In this document: positions 15,398 through 16,911 of the stretch, piece after piece | Layout: each line of letters begins with the position of its first letter | Numbering within the stretch: position 1 is the first letter of the stretch | Assembly: GCA_014238195.1 (NCBI GenBank) | Contig: JABABO010000143.1 | Span: forward strand, 1 to 16,911 | Length of the DNA stretch: 16,911 bases | Direction of reading: 5' to 3' | Origin: Kordiimonadaceae bacterium | GTDB lineage: Bacteria; Pseudomonadota; Alphaproteobacteria; Sphingomonadales; Kordiimonadaceae | The notes under the pieces: generated by a model | Told to the model about the DNA's origin: nothing | Seen by the model: the letters and a program-made list of their open reading frames with translations, nothing else | Databases searched by the model: none | Position numbers and translations under genes: made by a program

Positions 15398-16579
15398 ATG
15401 AAAGAAGCAGTCATCGTATCAACGGCACGCACGCCTATTGGCAAAGCATTTCGCGGGGCATTTAACGATACAGAAGCTCCTGCCTTATCAGGCCATGCTG
15501 TTAAGGAAGCAGTGAAACGTGCTGGCATTGAAGGTGCTGAAATTGATGACTGTATTATAGGTGCTGCTGCCCAGCAGGGCAGTCAGGGTTATAACATTGG
15601 ACGCTTAACAGCTGCAGTGGCCGGCTTGCCTGACAGCGTCTCGGGCATGTCAATGGATCGGCAATGTTCATCAGGGTTGATGACTATTGCGACTGGCGCA
15701 AAGCAGATTATCTGTGATGGTATGTCTGTGATTGCAGCAGGTGGTGTTGAAAGCATTTCGCTGGTACAAACCAAGCATAAAAATACGCACCGAGCTGTAT
15801 CAAAAACTGTGCTGGATCATAGTCCCCATATGTATATGCCGATGATTGAAACTGCTGAAGTCGTGGCCAAACGATATAGTATCAGCCGCGACATTCAAGA
15901 TGAATATAGCTACCAGTCACAGATGCGCACAGCGGCTGCTCAAGCAGCAGGTAAATTTGATGATGAGATTGTACCCATGGCCTCCACCAAAATGGTGGTG
16001 GACCGCGAGACCAAAGAGGTATCTTACGTTGATACAGTTCTAAAAAAAGATGAAGGCAATCGGCCAACGACAGAACTTGAGGGCCTTAAAGGACTGAAGC
16101 CTGTGATAGAAGGCGGCTGTATATCTGCAGGTAATGCTAGCCAATTATCTGATGGTGCGTCAGCGTCTATTTTGATGGATAGTCAATTAGCTGAGCAAAG
16201 GGGACTATCCCCACTAGGGGCTTACCGCGGCATTGCAGTAGCGGGCCTTAGCCCAGATGAAATGGGGATTGGGCCTGTATACGCTATCCCAAAACTACTG
16301 AAAACCAACGGCCTAACCATGGATGATATTGGCCTGTGGGAGCTAAATGAAGCTTTCGCGGTTCAAGTACTGCATTGCCGTGACACGCTGGGCATTCCTG
16401 ATGAACTGTTGAATGTAAACGGCGGCGCTATTTCTATCGGCCATCCTTTTGGGATGTCGGGTGCGCGTATGGTGGGCCATAGTTTAATCGAGGGCAAACG
16501 CCGCGGAGCTAAATACGTAGTGATCACCATGTGTGTCGGTGGTGGGATGGGCGTAGCTGGTCTATTTGAAGTCTATTAA
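15398..16579 (+). CDS. Acetyl-CoA acyltransferase (thiolase), PhaA/PcaF type
   Basis: Degradative/biosynthetic-type thiolase of 393 residues: VSTARTPIGKAFRGAF at the N-terminus, nucleophile C90 in DRQCSSG, NEAFAV, H349 in GGAISIGHPFG and C379 in MCVGGGMG. It is closer to PhaA/PcaF-like thiolases than to FadA6 (9748), so the two probably cleave different substrates. As the last gene of the operon it could act on the terminal open-chain product, for instance a methylated beta-ketoadipyl-CoA yielding propionyl-CoA and succinyl-CoA. That step is inference. It lies 17 nt after the MaoC gene, with a weak AGAGAAAG ribosome site. Confidence 0.85.
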   Translation: MKEAVIVSTARTPIGKAFRGAFNDTEAPALSGHAVKEAVKRAGIEGAEIDDCIIGAAAQQGSQGYNIGRLTAAVAGLPDSVSGMSMDRQCSSGLMTIATGAKQIICDGMSVIAAGGVESISLVQTKHKNTHRAVSKTVLDHSPHMYMPMIETAEVVAKRYSISRDIQDEYSYQSQMRTAAAQAAGKFDDEIVPMASTKMVVDRETKEVSYVDTVLKKDEGNRPTTELEGLKGLKPVIEGGCISAGNASQLSDGASASILMDSQLAEQRGLSPLGAYRGIAVAGLSPDEMGIGPVYAIPKLLKTNGLTMDDIGLWELNEAFAVQVLHCRDTLGIPDELLNVNGGAISIGHPFGMSGARMVGHSLIEGKRRGAKYVVITMCVGGGMGVAGLFEVY

Positions 16580-16889
16580 CTTTATGCCTTAGGGCCTCTA
16601 TTAACAAGGGAAGCCCTATTTCCATCTGATTGAGTTTGATCGTATCACCTAACAAAGATGCCTCACTTTCCTGAGGGGTATGTTTATCGAGAGATGCCTG
16701 TAGGCATACAGCCCCAACAACGATTTGGATCATAGCAAGATAGGCCTGAATAGCTTCCTCTTTACCAAATCCTGAAGCACATAATTTCACTATAAAAGCT
16801 TCGGTTACTTGTGATCCTTGCTCGTCCTCTTTGTTTTTAAAATGCTTATACAGCCAATTGCGGTGAATATTGATCCCCTTATTTGGCTA
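16524..16889 (-). pseudogene. Remnant of a TetR-family regulator, N-terminally truncated with apparent internal deletion
   Basis: Reading leftward after an in-frame TAG at 16889-16887, the frame encodes PNKGINIHRNWLYKHFKNKEDE, whose LYxHFKNKED is the hallmark end of a TetR helix-turn-helix. This is followed within a few residues by a late ligand-domain segment (VTEAFIVKLCASGFGKEEAIQAYLAMIQIVVG) and a typical end, MEIGLPLLIEALRHKV. Most of the DNA-binding domain is missing, as are the roughly 60-80 residues normally between HTH and this segment. The apparent C-terminus then reads through antisense to the thiolase end, as if the original stop were lost. A GTG at 16790 could start an 88-residue fragment without a DNA-binding domain. 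Mycobacterial C/D-ring genes are controlled by a TetR protein (KstR2), so this may be a decayed cluster regulator. Confidence 0.6.
16590..16622 (+). terminator. Weak candidate terminator after the last thiolase gene
   Basis: TAGGGC at 16590-16595 can pair with GCCCTA at 16613-16618 across a 17-nt loop, followed by a short T run (ATTTCC). It is 10 nt beyond the thiolase stop, a plausible place to end the operon. The long loop and poor T tract make it a weak intrinsic terminator. It also lies inside the TetR remnant, so the pairing could be chance. Confidence 0.25.
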
Positions 16890-16911
16890 TAAGTATTTAT
16901 GTTGGTTCGAC

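Noticed and set aside
1..16911. CRISPR array, tRNA/rRNA, insertion sequence or phage genes
   Set aside because: No repeat-spacer pattern, RNA gene signature, transposase or phage protein was seen on either strand.

Overview
The window carries a steroid (cholesterol, bile-acid or androstane type) catabolism cluster from a Gram-negative, probably proteobacterial aerobe with roughly 45-50% G+C. I infer this from recognisable homologues of the Ipd/FadE30/FadA6/EchA20 enzymes, which were defined in Mycobacterium and are paralleled by the scd/tes genes of Comamonas. The class cannot be fixed from the sequence alone.

Layout: (1) Positions 1-859 hold a DHRS1-like short-chain dehydrogenase reading right. 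Its N-terminal dinucleotide-binding segment is missing, replaced by about 90 bp of AT-rich, non-SDR sequence. (2) Positions 921-1892, on the minus strand, encode a Rieske oxygenase resembling KshA (3-ketosteroid 9alpha-hydroxylase, opens ring B). (3) Positions 1893-2220 are a 328-bp divergent control region. It has a good sigma70-type promoter for the rightward operon with a perfect 12-bp palindrome on its -10, a 31-bp inverted repeat over the candidate kshA promoter, and three copies of a CGTAA-type element. (4) Positions 2221-16579 are one dense 15-gene rightward block with gaps of -1 to +17 nt: hsaC-like extradiol dioxygenase, ipdA, ipdB, a divergent crotonase, ipdC, echA20, acyl-CoA dehydrogenase pair 1 (alpha then beta), fadA6, a long SDR, acyl-CoA dehydrogenase pair 2 (beta then FadE30-like alpha), ipdF, a MaoC-type hydratase and a second thiolase. 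(5) Positions 16524-16889, on the minus strand, hold the remains of a TetR-family regulator that has lost its N-terminus and, it appears, part of the ligand domain.

How the genes fit together (established for the families, inferred here): KshA 9-hydroxylates the steroid nucleus and HsaC cleaves the aromatised ring A. The C/D-ring propanoate (HIP) is activated to its CoA ester by a ligase not present here. The FadE30-type dehydrogenase, a hydratase, the long SDR and FadA6 shorten the side chain. IpdF and IpdC oxidise the bicyclic product, EchA20 opens ring D and IpdAB opens ring C. The second dehydrogenase pair and the last thiolase plausibly finish the open-chain product. Not in the window: the HIP-CoA ligase, KstD, the HsaA/B and HsaD functions, the KshB reductase and an intact regulator. 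Nothing here is a wholly new system. The most interesting parts are the operon architecture, the palindromic control region, the crotonase lacking both canonical glutamates, and the broken genes at both edges.
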